From contig VWZW01000500.1 of the NCBI GenBank assembly GCA_013397115.1, forward strand, positions 931,455-995,454: a DNA stretch of 64,000 nucleotides. The letters run 5' to 3'. This document shows, piece after piece, positions 1-13,357 of this stretch (the first letter of the stretch is position 1; each line of letters begins with the position of its first letter). The translations under genes were made by a program, and so were the position numbers. This DNA is from Edolisoma coerulescens. Taxonomy: Eukaryota > Chordata > Aves > Passeriformes > Campephagidae. Below the pieces are notes generated by a model that was given only the letters and a program-made list of their open reading frames with translations, made no database searches and was not told where the DNA came from.

Positions 1-120
1 TGTCTGTGTGTCCCCCCACTACAGCTATTGAATTATGAGTGGGAAATTACGATCTCTTCTAAGATAATACGTGACTTAGGCATTTAATTTTATTTTTCAA
101 CCTGCGATTTAAAATTCTTA

Positions 121-180
121 CATAGTCTATTTATTTGTTATGTACGCTACCATAGTCTATTTATTTGTGTTATGTACATG
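121..180. repeat. Two-copy tandem duplication, about 30-bp unit
   Basis: The 30 bases at 121-150 are repeated at 151-180. Both copies start CATAGTCTATTTATTTGT and continue with TTATGTAC. The second copy carries an extra GT, and the last few bases differ. No further copies follow. It looks like a recent local tandem duplication and a possible length polymorphism. Confidence 0.85.
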
Positions 181-245
181 ACCGTAGGGTTTTTTCTCTC
201 TGCGTTTTTGGGCTCCGTAAGAATTTTCCGGCGGCTGTGGATTTA

Positions 246-260
246 GTGCCACCTTGTGGG
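246..260 (-). promoter_or_regulatory. Candidate CTCF-binding motif
   Basis: On the minus strand the sequence reads CCCACAAGGTGGCAC, close to the published CTCF core (CCACNAGGGGGC with tolerated G/T and G/A changes). It sits in a small island with several CpGs (about 200-236), unusual for the AT-rich intron. A motif match alone does not prove occupancy, and sites of this quality also arise by chance. Confidence 0.3.
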
Positions 261-2545
261 AACATTCCATAAATGCAGATTTTTTTATAGCGCTGTGCTG
301 GGTTCTTTTAGGCCATGAAGAGACTCCTACGAAATCCGACAAGAATAAATTCAGATTTAACAAAGTTCACTGCGAAACCAAAGTTCTCCCAACTTGTGAA
401 AGCATATATTTGCGAACTTCAGGGATCTTTTTGAGCTCTTAATGATTTCTCTTTCCTGCATATCTGCACTTCTTCAGTAAAGCAGGATGAAATGTCTTTC
501 CAGATGGTCATCTTGCTTTGTAATGCATCATTTGTCTCTGTTGGATATAACTGAAAGCTGTTTTGAGTGGAGCCACTGAAATATCTGTATTGATTTTTTT
601 TTTTCATTTTACTTTAGCTGTATCAGAACATGCAGTTCTAAAGCTCCTTTTCAAATTGTTTCAATGGGAAATGATTATGTATTATGGTTAATCAACTCAC
701 AGTACTATTCCTAGTAGTGAAAAAGAATTGAAAGCTGAAGAGTGCTCTTTTATGTATTTTGCTGATTAAAATAGACCAGGGAGAGGTTGAAATTGGAACT
801 TGTGTTTCTGACTTACTAAAAGCTGCACTTGAAATTGTCACGTGAATAACTTATATTCATATGATTTTTCTAGTGGCTGCATTAAAAAAAGTGTAGTTAT
901 AAAGTCACAAAATGAGAAGGTGGCGAGGATAAGAAGGTCAGCCCAAATGTTAAGATGCCCCATTCCCACAGCTTTCAGTGATGCTCTGCATTTGTCTCTT
1001 CTGTCAATGGAGATTTCCTGTACAGAAACTTCAAGCACCCAGTTCACACGTAAATTAAACATCAGTGTTTGCAATACAGTGCTGAGGTTTTGTCTGGTCT
1101 TCTAACTTCACTCTTTTGTGTCTTTCAGTACGGTGTAACATAATCACCAAAATCTCCACTAGAGAGACTGGCAGGCTCTCTCAGGCTGTTGGAGTTCCCT
1201 GTACTGCTTCTTAGACATGAAATAAAAAATGTTAGCTTTTATAGTGTTGAGTATTAAGGTCCTCTGAGAAACAAGCACATACTGCATATTATGAGAATAA
1301 TGATTTTCATATTTTTAACACAGTTCACATCATTCAGTGTTTTGTGGTTTGCTGTTTACTGACAGTGGCAACCATTTCTGTTCTGGTCTGTTATGACGTT
1401 ATTATTGGAAACACTATTTGGACACCTCTGTAGTTTTCCTTTATCTGCATTTCTCTTTGGTAGCTTCAGCAGAACCTGTGCTTTGTCCACAGAAATCCCC
1501 TTCCTCAGGTTTTATTTTATTTCTTTAATAAAAGAAGAGGGATGTTTCATTAGAGGCAGACTACAAAATCGGAAAACTGAGCCCAGTTCACATGGGGGGG
1601 TTTTTATCTGGGAAAAGGATTCTTTTTATTTTCTTTTTTTTTCAAGGTAATAGTGAGTTCTCTGCCAGAAGCAGAAACTCTATAGCAAAAGTTCAAGCAG
1701 ATAAAGGGAGGGTCTGAAGATCAAATACCACAAGTTTTTCAGTGTTTGAAATGTGACCTCGTTTGCTCTCAATACTCTCCTTTTGTAAGTAATTTCTTGA
1801 CTTTGTGCCTGAAAAAAATTCCTTTAATGTACCCCGACCTCAGTTTTTGAGAAATAAGAAAGTAATAGGCCTGCTTAGCATCCAAGATTTTTGCTATGCT
1901 GTTATTTTGACTAAATCAGCAGGCTGGACAATAAATTCTACTGTCCAAAAAGAAAGATGAAAGTACTTGCCAAATATTTTTTTGCTTATCAGTTTTTTTT
2001 TTTAAAGCTGGCAATCAGAAACAACAAATTCTTAACTTTCTGTTCTTCATTAACTGCAGTTCACACGATGGTTCACACTTAACTGGTGTTACAGAATATA
2101 ATCCCATGGATACAAAAGTAAGAAGGCAAATATTCACAGGTTTTTAAACAGGTGCATTTCAGTTGTACATGACCACGGAAGCAGGAACAGAGCTCAGTTC
2201 CCTATGACTAATGCAGATCTTAATTCACATTCAATCTTGCTTCTAAATTAAATGCTCCCATTATATGCATTTTGTTTTAATTTCTTGGCCCATTGTGATC
2301 ATCACTAAATCTAATTTCTCCTCAGGCCCCAAACCAGCAGTGAGGAATGCTGATCCTATGGCATTTTACTACTGTTTAAAAAAACCCAAATAATTATGTA
2401 GTCCCTAGAGTTTTCTGAGAAGGAAAACTGCATTCCAGTACATCAGTAATCTATTCTGGAATCTGACAGGGGAGTGCTCAGTCTATTGCTTGTCCACTTG
2501 GGGACATAATATGTGATTTCACTTTGAGGGGAGCTCTGCATTTAG

Positions 2546-2561
2546 AAAAAAAAAAAAAAAA
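2546..2561. repeat. A16 homopolymer
   Basis: An uninterrupted run of 16 A. No coding-like or LINE-like sequence lies upstream, so it is not evidence for a processed pseudogene. Confidence 0.8.
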
Positions 2562-2963
2562 TCCCTAAAACATCCCTACAGAACAAAAACATGCTCTTAC
2601 CTTCTCCCAACATCTGAGTAATCAATTTCCATGTTGATAACAAATATGTAAGCAATTTTATGGAATAAAAACAAATTAAAAACCTGTAGTTTGGCGAGGG
2701 TGAGACAAATAACTTTTTAATCGTTTTTCAGTCACTTTAGTTACGTGTTTGTGACTTGCTGACTTACTCTGGATGTGGTTGTTTCTGTACTGGGCATTGA
2801 ATACATAATACCTCATTAATTACAAGAAAAGAGTTATATAATGCTATTTTAATAAAAAGCTTGACATTGAACATCTCTGTGCTGGGAAAAAATCTGCTTT
2901 ATGTGTGGAGACTTGAACTTGGAGATCAGGGAGAAATTATTTTTTGCATATTTCCTCCAGTTG

Positions 2964-2979
2964 TTTTTTTTTTTTTTTT
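2964..2979. repeat. T16 homopolymer
   Basis: An uninterrupted run of 16 T in the intron. No retroposed body is recognisable beside it. Confidence 0.8.
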
Positions 2980-4746
2980 AAGCAAAACAGAAACAAAATT
3001 TCAGTCTGTTCTAAATACACAGTGCGATGTTTTGTTAGTGAACAACAGTTTTACTGTTTACTCAGTTTTAAGAATTTTTTCCACAATGTTTTGAGACCCT
3101 TGTTTATGTCTGCAAATATCTTGTCTAAATGGAACATAGTGAAAACCCTTGATAATGTACTGTTACCTTCTGAAAGCTTGTGATTATTACTTTAGGGGCA
3201 TGTTTATTGTGTTAGAACTTTTGACAGCAAGGAAGGCTCAAAACCATCTCAAAACCAAAGGTTTCCAGAAAGTACCAGACAGTGCACCAGCAGAATTGAA
3301 AACTTACTATTCCCTCTAGATAAAAGGCTGAGGAGATAACTGGAAGTGTATTTCATGAGGAAAAGAGAGCTAGGAATGATGTGCTCTTGTGCTTTCTGTT
3401 TTTCTTTTTGTCTTGCATCTATTTGTTAACAGTGGGGCTTGTGGGTGGGATCCATGGGGGAGTGGAATTGTCTTTGTTGCTTGGACAAGGCATTGAGTGT
3501 TTTCTCACTTTCCTGGACTTGTGCTGGGATGATGTGAAACTCAGATGGTGTTTCTGTTCTGGGATTGCAGTTACTCCTGGGATTAGCTGTAGGGCAGGGA
3601 TTCTGCTTATCTTTGGTAAGCAATGGGCAGTTGGAATACAAATCGCAGGTATTGATTATGTAGAGCCAAGGCCATGTGGGAAATTTTGTGTGGGGAAGGT
3701 AAAGGTTTATCATCCCAAATGGTTTGAAAGCTTCCTTGGGGAATGTTAAGTGCTTCAATTCTGATAAAAGGAGAAACTTTTTATGCAGGCAATAAAAGAG
3801 TATCAGAGGAGCTGGAGATCATGAGGGGATGGAGGATTTCTCACACTATGTAGTTACTTGATCTGTTGAGAATAGTTTTTAAATATGAATACCGAAGACT
3901 TACCTTTGAGTATCCAGGACTTTGAAACCATGTATTGTTCTTAGCTGGGTAGCTAATATTGCAGACAGAATTATTGGGAAACAAATAATAATCTGCTTTT
4001 CTTAAACTGACATCGATTTCCAGGCCTTGTTGAAATGCATTTTGTGTTTTCTTCCTGTTAAGCTGTAAGAAGTAATCTGGAAACAGATTCTTTCACATGT
4101 GTTCATATTGGTCAAAATATTTGTTACTGATGATTTTTCAGTCAACTAAAATACTATTTAGTGATTCTGGCACTACTAGCGGTATTTTTCCAAAGGGAAG
4201 AGGTGAAAAAAAGGAGACCAGTCTTGTCATAGCAGCATAATTGGACTGCTTAAAAGTTGTCATGGGAAGGATCACCTAAATAAAAACTCCTGCATTTTGC
4301 TATGATACTGATGACAAAGGTTTTAATAAAGCTCCTTTTTTAATAACTAAAGTACTTGATTATTTTTTCCCCCAACATGTATCTTTGCAGATTATTCGTC
4401 TCAAGTCTTTGACTTCTTACATTTCTAAAAGTCTCTTCCTCTTGACCTTCTGGTTCTTATGATTACAGGCTACAAGATTTGGCTCCTCAACATCTCTCAG
4501 CTCACAGCAAATAAAGGAATTGGGAAAGAAATAATATATTTACAGATTGTTCCTTAAGAAATAGGTCCAAGTCTACTCTGGACTTTGCAGTACTGAAACC
4601 TTTTAGCCTGTATGGGGATGCATTTTCGTTCAGTGACCTCAAGTCTTTAGGCAATACTTGTTTTTTCACCAAAATATTTGTGTGAGGTGACCCAGAGAAG
4701 CTGACTGAATAGTAATAAAGTCTGATACTTCAGATTAAATCTAATG

Positions 4747-5258
4747 TCTGTAATAAGAAATGGAGATTTAAATGTGTATGATCAGATTCCTCATTTAACT
4801 TGCAAAGCACAGGATGAGGAGCAAGTTTAGGGGAGTGATAGAGCAGCTTGGTGGGCACATGATGAGTAACAGAGGAGGAAGAGGAGGCAAGGTTTGATCA
4901 AGAAGCTGAAGGAGGGGGAGCTCCTTATTATGTTTGTCTTCTGGAGCAGCTGTACTGAAGCCCTGCTGGCCAGGAAATAGCTGGGTATGGCCTGCTCATG
5001 GGACATAGAGAGTAAATCTTGTGTTTTCCTTTGCTTCTGTGCATGGCCTTTGCTTTTGTTTTATTAAACTGCCTTTACCTTGACCCACAAGGTTTATTTC
5101 ATCTTATTCTCCTCCCACCCCCAGTCCTGCTGGGAAGGGGAGTGATACAGTGGCTTGGTGGAGTCCTGGCCTCCAGCCAAGGTCAGCCCACCACATCTGT
5201 GTTAAGAAATGCAGATTTAAGTGTATGTGACAAAATTCCTTATTTAACTTGCAAAGCA
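4747..5258 (+). mobile_element. Old, 5'-truncated LTR remnant flanked by a 63-bp direct repeat
   Basis: The segment from about 4829 to 5195 aligns, with many changes, to the LTR at 41337-42535. Shared landmarks in the same order are TTTGTCTTC (4933-4941), an AGCCCTGCT block, GCTCATGGG, a CTTTGCTT...TGCATGGC block, ATTAAACTGCCTTTA (poly(A)-signal region, ATTAAA at 5063-5068), and a GGGGAGTGA...GGCTTGGTGG block near the 3' end. The LTR 5' part is missing. The 63 bases at 4747-4809 recur as a direct repeat at 5196-5258 with about 10 mismatches (about 84% identity). That is far too long for a retroviral target-site duplication, so a tandem duplication around the insertion is more likely. Family assignment is inference. 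Confidence 0.5.
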
Positions 5259-8183
5259 TGGTAGTAAGGGTAAGCTTTATAGAATTTGACAAGACACCAA
5301 ATTTAAAGGCATGAAGAAAGAAAAAGTAAGGAAAGTCGAACAAGAATTCTCCCTTTTCAAATACGTGGTTGTATCAGCAAGCAGTGTTATGTAAAAGCTC
5401 TCTCACATTTCATGCTCAGAATTTTTAGTGCTGAAGATTCATCGTGTGTGGTCAGAATCTCTTGCGATTCCTCACAAATTACATCTGTCTTCTCCTTACA
5501 GCTCTTTCTGTCAGTCCTGTCTTACTCAAGCAAAATTCTAGTCAACTGATTTTCAGGTGTGTTTTTTGGATGCCAGATTTACAAATGATAATAGGCAGAT
5601 GAGGAAATGCATGAGAGAATCCATTTCTTAATTTATGGTAATGAAGAAAATATCTCCAATTCCCTTTCTTTTTTTCCTTTACAGAAAAAAATTAGGATTT
5701 GCATGTTTTTCTTTAACAATACTTAGTTATAAATATTTGCGAGTATAATGCTCATACTTATTTCAGCAGCACAACTGAAGTTAACATACAAATTGATTTA
5801 GATGCGGTTCATAAGAAGGCTTTAAGTAGTCTGTTTCCTTTCAATGATAGAGCCTCATACCGTGAAAAATTAAAATGGAACAGTGGTAGATTATGGAATA
5901 AATAAGGAAGCTTGATTTTAGAAAATGTGAGTATGGTTGACAGGATAATTTGCTGTTCCACGTGTCCAGGTGTATTTTCAGGTATAGCTGTAGCTTTCTA
6001 TGGCGTACAATTACACAGGATAATTCTTCTGCACAGACTTCTGTATCATTATATATTTGCCATTGCCAAGAGACTAGACTGTGTCCACTGATTCAGCCCT
6101 GTCAATTCTATATTCACTGGGATGGGAAAGAAATAGGAGAATTAGGAGCTAAAATCCAGTGGACTGGGTTCTTGAAAATGTTCTTTGCTTTCAGTGGCAG
6201 TGTGATGGTGCAAAGCATGAGAAGCTGTGTGCATCTGTAGGTGGGCTAACAATTTTAAATCAGTGAGTCTCCTTCTGAATTCATTCCCCTTTGTTCACCA
6301 CGTCTGAGGCTTTAGGATGCTCTGAAAGTGCTTATGTGGCAGGATAGTTCTCAGCCAGCAATTCTTTGGGTGTAGTTAGTTGGCATAGACTAGAGGAACT
6401 TCCTTGTGTAGAAGATGAACTGAAATTTGGGAAAAGCCATTAGTTAATCTTCCTTTTATAGTTTTGTTTCAATTTATGGGGCAATTCACAGTTCCGTGGA
6501 TAGCTTCTTGGAGCTGGACTGCGCAGAAGGATTGAAAAAGTTCTGAAAGAACTATTTATATATTGTCAAGAAATTGGCATGGAGATATTTCTGGTCAACT
6601 GGTCCATTTTTAATAGAAATTATAAAAAATGTGATAGATCTTGCATGGTTTTTTTTTTAAATCCTGTAAAGTTCTGTGTCTGTAACGACAGCAGTGTGAC
6701 AGATATTCACAGCACTCCTACATTCCTTTCCCTGCAGTTAATTATACAATTTTTTTCCACCCTCACAACATTTGTTCTTTCCTTTCCTTCGCTAGCTGCA
6801 GATACAAAAATCTGTGCCAGCACAAGTCTAAATCTGGTCCACCATGTTCTAAGTCTTGAAGGTGTACAAAAATGGATTCTTTTATGTCAAAAGTAGCAGT
6901 AGTCTGCCACAGTTGAGGCTGTTAGTTTTAACATAATTACAGAGAAGCAGCCAGAATTACTGTCATGCTTAGTGCCAAACGTGGGTCTGGGCAGAGCCTA
7001 AGGACAGAGTGCACAGGCTGCTGGGGGCAGAAAAGGAACTTGTCTCGCTTATCTTAACCAGAATTGCTGTTTGAGTTCTGATTTCTAATTATTTTTGTGT
7101 TGATCCAACAATTTTGATTTTTAAAGCTTGCTTTCAGAAGGTTTGTGTGTTAGCAATGTGTGTGTTGAGTTTGCTTTTATTTGTGGGTTAAAACATTATA
7201 ATATTTTTAGAATTAGTTTCCTTTTGCTCACCTAGATTTTTATAGACATATTGACATTTGATATACAGAGACTACTTTGGAAAAACATTTATTTGTAAAT
7301 AGGTTTTAGCATGAAGTAATAAGTATTGTCTGACTTAACATTAGGAGGATGTATCTTGATTCATTATTCAGGGAAAAAATTTAGACTATTTCTGGAGTAC
7401 TGGTGTTTGCTGAATGTCGCTGTTGCTTAGTTGTACCATAGTAGTAGAAAGTTCTTGGTCAGGTGTGAGAAGTAGTACAGTGATTATGTGGGTGATTATG
7501 ATTAAATTTATCATTAATACACTGCCTAAATATTACTAGTGCAGTATCCAAATAACAACTCTATTATCTACTACAATGGACTGCTGTATAATCAGGATGT
7601 GGTCCTTCCTGTTGAGTCACAAGCTTCATTAAGACCCCCTTGCTGTCTAAAATTTTCAGAGAACTCTTGATGCAGCTTGGTCCACTTAGCCTCAGATTTT
7701 GGTCAGCAGTCTCTGTGTAAAGAGTTATAATTTAAACAGGTTCAGGTAGAAACATTCAGGTTTACAGCTTGGCCTTGCAGCATTCCCAATGACAAAGCAA
7801 CGAAGCACACACGTAGGTACTTTAGGATTTGATTTCTGTATTTGAGCAGATCTTAGCCCTTTTGCTCACCCATCCAAGAGTGAGTGTTCCTCTTCTTTGA
7901 GCCGGCTGTACTCTACAGGTGTCCGTGCTGGGGACAGGATCCACCTGGAAGGTGCCTGTGACCCCAGGAGACAGTTTGTACAGCTGGCCCAGTCCTCAGC
8001 AGCATTTTACACTGTTTTGCAGGCCGATGTGCACCAAAGTCAGTTGCAAACACCTCAGCTCCCCCGTCTTTGGGATGTATTAATTACTTGTGCATCCCAA
8101 CAGTTCCACCTGCAATATTCACCTGGTGTGTTTTATCTTAGGACAAAACCATTCTGCTCTTCAGAGATGGTGCAAAGGGGACA

Positions 8184-8205
8184 GTGTGTGTGTGTGTGTG
8201 TGTGT
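8184..8205. repeat. (TG)11 microsatellite
   Basis: A perfect GT dinucleotide run of 22 bases, ended by AGGATACATG. A typical intronic simple repeat, likely length-polymorphic. Confidence 0.9.
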
Positions 8206-9390
8206 AGGATACATGCAAAGACCCAGCTATCTTCTGTCACTGTCACAGCAGTGAAATAATTTTGGAATCCAGAAGGTGTAGTCAGTCTTGAGGTCACAAA
8301 CACTTGGCACAGTAGTGGATTCAAAGTGGGGAAGTTGCTACATCTAGAGGAGTTTTAAGTTTATTGGAGCTTCTAAGCTTATATAGCTAATTAAAAAGAT
8401 GGTGAGATTAAGAAAAGATAAGAATCACCATTAAATAAAAGCAGGGCTCTAAATGAGCCTGTATTTGTAAGCTCTCAACTGACTGTGTGCCTAATAAAAT
8501 GCAAATACCAAGAGAATTAAGATCTGGACATATATTAAAATAGCGCTTATTTAGTGATAGAACAGATTCAAAGTGTCTAACTGAATTCTACCACTGGCAA
8601 TACTTTTTTTCTGTTTGAAATAACTGATAAAAGGCATGATTTTGAAAGGTTGGTTTCTGAAGGTTATGAATTTTTCATGATTGCTAAAAACAGACAGATT
8701 TACATGTATTTGTGTAAAACATGAAGGTAGTATGAGATTTTATTGTTTGTTTGATGTCTGTGTTGTTGTTTTGGGTTTTTTTGGTGTGGTTTTCATTGTT
8801 GTTGCTCTTGTTTTTAGAACGTGGAGTTGCAAAACATCAATTAAATCTAAAAGGTCTGATGACACGCATTTAAGCCCCCTAATTCCTGCAATCAAATGTC
8901 TTCTGGTACAGACTGTGTGCCTGTTCAGGAATCCATATTTCTAAAAGCTCAGTATGCTGTGTAGGCAATGAATAGAGGGAAAAAATAAGAAGAAAAACAA
9001 ATTGTCGATAAAGATATAATCTGAAATGAACATTATAAACCATAGTAATTTAGGCTAAGTATCTCTATTCCAACCTTAACATGGGCAAAATCTATTTTGA
9101 TTTTGATCTGTATTGACTAAGGAGTGCAAGACATACCTCTGGAGCAGAGACAGACCCCTGCACTCAGATGTAGCGTAAATATTTTAGGACAAGTTCCAGT
9201 GTTCTGAAAAACCTAAAAGTGTAAAAGAACAGTAATGTCCAATAGGAATGTTGTAATTTACCATGGGACTGATTATTTCTAATATATTTTTCTTTGTCAC
9301 ATCTATTGAGTAAAGTCTGTCTGTAGGTTTATATGTTTGAGTACTGTGAATTTGTTGTTGCCTTTCTGTATAACTCAATAAAATTATTTT

Positions 9391-9437
9391 TTTCTGTTGA
9401 ATATACTTTTTGTTGAATTCAGTTCTTTCTGTTGAAT
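9391..9437. repeat. Three imperfect copies of TTCTGTTGAAT
   Basis: The motif TT(C/T)TGTTGAAT occurs three times within about 47 bases, spaced roughly 17 bases apart. It is a small imperfect minisatellite-like cluster with no evident function. Confidence 0.5.
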
Positions 9438-10138
9438 CTCCTTTGCTTGCATCTGACCTTTATTTATGTTGATTTTGCTTCATTTTTTCATTTACCATGC
9501 TGTTCAGTTTTTGGATGCCAGGAGAACAAAGGTTTGTCCACTATTTGCAGTAAATGTATTTTTCAAAAGTCAGTATTGCTTATTGTGATAATTTTTTTTT
9601 GTTTGCTTTTTAGAGATACAGTAATCCTGTTTACTAAACTTGTTCATAGCTTTAGCTGCCAAGAAGAAAACCTGAAATCAACCAGCCCTAACTCAGCCCC
9701 TCCCCGAAGTCCCCTTAATTATAGTGAGGGTTTTGATTGACTTTATAAACAGCAGTCCTGGTGAGCACCATGAAGAGCAGATTTATCTTTAGTCTATGAA
9801 GTAATTTAGAAAACATGGAATACTGAGTCTTTGAGCTTTGTAGGTACACATTGATTGTTCTCATGGATGTGTCACTGCCTAGTGTTTGCGTTTGTTGCTG
9901 TTGATTTTATCTGTAGCTGACGTTATTTTGTGTATGTTGTCTTCTTATTTTTTTTCTAGAAGCACTTGAAAGATTCATTACAGATACTGTCACCTGCATT
10001 TGATATTTTATAAGGTCATTTGATATACTTTCATTACTGATTCTAATGACTTTTTGTAACAGTGCACAACAGAAGTTTAATCAAACACTAATTCTGCACT
10101 CAGATCCTAAATTAATTTTTTCTCTTTCTTTATTGCAG

Positions 10139-10555
10139 CATCTACAAATGACAATCCAGGCACTTCAAGATGAGCTTAGAACCCAGAGAGACCTTAACCA
10201 TCTTCTCCAGCAAGAAAGTGGGAACCGAGGGGCTGAGCATTTTACCATTGAGCTCACAGAGGAGAATTTTCGAAGACTTCAGGCAGAACATGATAGACAA
10301 GCTAAAGAGCTCTTTCTGTTGAGAAAAACTCTAGAAGAAATGGAGCTTAGGATTGAAACACAAAAGCAAACACTAAATGCCAGAGATGAATCAATAAAAA
10401 AACTTCTAGAGATGTTGCAAAGTAAAGGTTTGCCTTCTAAAGGAATGGAAGATGACAATGAGAGAACTCGAAGGATGGCAGAGGCTGAATCTCAGGTTAA
10501 TCATTTAGAAGTGATTTTAGATCAGAAGGAGAAGGAAAACATGCATCTTAGAGAG
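10139..10555 (+). CDS. ERC2: ERC2 coding exon (139 codons): N-terminal coiled-coil segment
   Basis: The exon begins after a pyrimidine tract and TTGCAG with CAT (H, expected after SHEENQ) and ends in HLRE at GAG, followed by donor GTAATG. It is 417 bp and phase 0 at both ends. It encodes about residues 220-358. Two helical stretches are visible: HLQMTIQALQDELRTQRDL with leucine heptads, then FTIELTEENFRRLQAEHD running to KKLLEMLQSKG. A helix-breaking GLPSKGMEDDNE hinge separates these from the ERTRRMAEAESQV helix. In the known family this region belongs to the coiled coils used for self-association and active-zone partner binding. Differences from the mammalian ERC2 I recall (M for L in HLQ-TIQ, GM for SL after LPSK) are conservative or lie in the hinge. 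The frame runs open into the intron at both ends, so the splice sites define the borders. Confidence 0.95.
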
Positions 10556-13357
10556 GTAATGAAAAACTCATTTATTTGTTTAAAATACATATTTTTGTTA
10601 AAAATAGTCATGGTACTTGTTGCAGTTTTAGAAATATAATTTAGAGTATTGAAGCGTTTTTTTCTCCTCTAATTTTTTCATGAAAAGGATAGCATGCATT
10701 TGTTTTATATCTGTAACAAGTACACAGCAGGACTTATGACATTTGAAAGCAAGTATAACAAAATATGGAAGAGAAGTGAGTAATATTTGGGCTTATTGTC
10801 TCTGAAATGTTGCTTTGCAAAGTTTCTTTATCCTTTTATTTTGACAAAGTGATAGCTGGCAAATGAAGACCTACTGAAGGGGGAAGTGACACCTGCTGCT
10901 GCTCTAACTAAAGGATCATGAGTGCATGCTACCTTTGTGTTGGATTTGTATGCTTCTGGTGTCTGAAAAGAGTGTTTTAAAATCATTTACCTTTCATATA
11001 AACAAAGGCTTCTGCCTATGTGTATTTCTAATGTATTTTCATGTGGGGATACTCCCAACTTTTTACATAAATAGACCATAATGTCACATTGAAACACTGT
11101 ACTGATGGCTGTGCTCTACTTTGAGAGAACCTAAATTTGATCCCAAGCTCACCTGCACCAGCTGCCCACATCACTTGTAAATGCATTTTTGGGACTGGAT
11201 TTGGGATGATTGGATTAGTACAACTGAAAGAAAATCTGGCCTGGTGTCAAGCCCATCTGCCCCTTTAGATGCCAGCAGTGTTCTCATGTGACTCTGTCAG
11301 GCAAACAAGGCAGGGTGAGTCTTCCTCACAAAGACCCTGCTAAGGAGGGTGAAAATTGCAGGGAGGTCGTGTACAAGCTACACACAGCAAGGGAAGTCAG
11401 GACAAACAGGTCTGTTTGCTTAGAAACTCAGCAGCAGCATGGTCACAAAAACCACCAATTTGCCTGACAGATCAAAGCGCAAATGAAATTAGTGCAAGAG
11501 CTTAAGAATCAGTGCTCGAGGTTAAGAGCAGCTATTTACATCTAGAGTTGTCAAAATATTTTCTTTGCTGTGGACAAATTATCTTATATTTAGCTTATGG
11601 TCTTCTCTACCCTAGAATATGGATTGAGGACTCGGTAGTTTCTGCTGTGCATTTGAGGCTTAGAAAGTGGAAAATTTCATGATACATTTCAGTAAAGTTT
11701 TCTTGCGAAGGTGTGGATCCTGAGTCTTTTCACTGGCAGAATCTTAATTAAAACTGATGCAACACATTAATGGATTCTGAAAGGAATTGCATAAGTCGCT
11801 AATGATACTGAATATGTGATGAGGGACGGTTGTGGAATAAGTTCTGTAAACTTGCAGACAAGTTTCTGGATTTGGGTCTGCATACACTCTGTTTTCAAGG
11901 ATGGATGATTATGTGATTGTATTTCATCTGTGGTATCAGTATCACTTAAATTTGTGAACTCTAATTTGGCTATATGTTGGGCATGAGAAAATTTGAAGAA
12001 AGTTTCTAATGAGGACGGTAATCAAGGACCGTGACCTAAACTGAGCTTGAAAAGTAGATATAACATGAGCTTCCAATTTATTGATTAGTCTGAGGAATGC
12101 TGAAAGGAGATATTGCTACCTATAGACTGTGATGTTTCTCCTGTATTTATACTGAATTAATTTGATGTTTCCCTGGGTTATTCTTAGGGGCAGGGAAAAA
12201 TGTTGTTTCTCCCTCTGTTTATATAAGAACATAGAAGGGTGTCTTTTTTCTGGGATACTGCAAGTATGGAGTGGGGTTTACTGCTTATGACATGCTGATA
12301 TACCTTGGTAAGTGGTCAAGGTTTAAAATTTTACTGGATTTGTTGCCTGGAATCTGTCCCAGCCAGATTGGCAGGAGCTAGCTAATGTTTTGGAGATCTT
12401 GGCTCACAATTCCCTTGTTTTTCTAAGAATTCAAGGCTTTGCGTGAAGTCTGTCTCTTCAGCTCTCTTTCTGTTGCATGGTATTTATAGGTTTTTATTTT
12501 TATTTATTTTTTTAAATTTCTGAGTATTTGAAGTTTGTTGTAGGGAGCTTGGAAGTATGATGTGTAGGCTGTAGGAACTCTTCAGAAACAAAATGTTTTA
12601 GTAGGTGCCTGTTTGTTTATCCAGGACTCTGGATTTTATTGTTCTGGTGGGCTCTTGGAAAATGTTCTGAGGTTCAAATTTTTTATTTTGCTTTCTTGTT
12701 ATGGAAAGTTGTCTGCATGCTTTGAAGTAACATCAGACATTATGTACAGTTAAAAGTATTACGTATTTGTTAAAAGTCCAGATAGATCAACCTTTGATCT
12801 TTATGTGTAGCTTGGTAAGTCCTTGTTCTGCAGTGCTCATTTGAATTTCTGTCTCTGCTTTTAGTCTTCATCCTGCACAATACAGGTTTTCAGTATGATA
12901 AACCAGAGGTTACTGTGTTGAATCTTCTGCAAAAGCCTCCCGAGTGGATGGATATTTTTATTTTCTTAACTAGTGTTTGTAGGTTTTCATCCTAACTGTG
13001 TAAATCACCTGGCGGAGTTACTGAACTTTTTTTTCCCTCTTGAGAATGCTTTAAAAGTAGGCTAGAACTTGGATACATTTTTAATGAATTTCGTTCATGA
13101 ATTATTTAGTATTCTCTCAAATTGTGTTTATCTTTCTATACCTTTAACAAAATACGTGTCATTTTAGAACATCATCTAAAATATTCTGCTTTCTTTATTT
13201 TTACAGGTTGGAGTATAGCTCAAGTGTTGAGTGTATTTCTGAGAAACTAGTATTGAGTCATGTGTAATGTTCTGTTTGATCAAATCCTGGATGGCTGTTT
13301 CTTCTTTTTAATTAGTTTTGCTATTTTATTTCTGCTGCTGCACTTGAAACTGTCAGT

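Larger units (their letters stand above)
1..10138 (+). other. ERC2: ERC2 intron upstream of the first exon in view (3' part)
   Basis: This is the 3' end of an intron whose donor is outside the window. It ends in a strong pyrimidine tract (about 10117-10134) and TTGCAG. The residue before H at 10139 should be the end of the preceding exon (SHEENQ in the family), and no such exon is visible here. It contains a 30-bp tandem duplication (121-180), a CTCF-like site (246-260), an A16 run (2546-2561), a T16 run (2964-2979), an LTR remnant (about 4747-5258) and a TG microsatellite (8184-8205). Three imperfect TTCTGTTGAAT copies occur at 9391-9437. The rest is AT-rich sequence without recognisable genes. 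Confidence 0.85.

Noticed and set aside
2546..2561. A16 run as the tail of a processed pseudogene
   Set aside because: No gene-like sequence precedes it, and no poly(A) signal or target-site duplication was seen.
3381..3749. 122-codon open frame on + with hydrophobic start
   Set aside because: No domain, no splice-site context and no conservation evidence. The opposite strand is equally open (3426-3758), as expected by chance in low-stop intron sequence.
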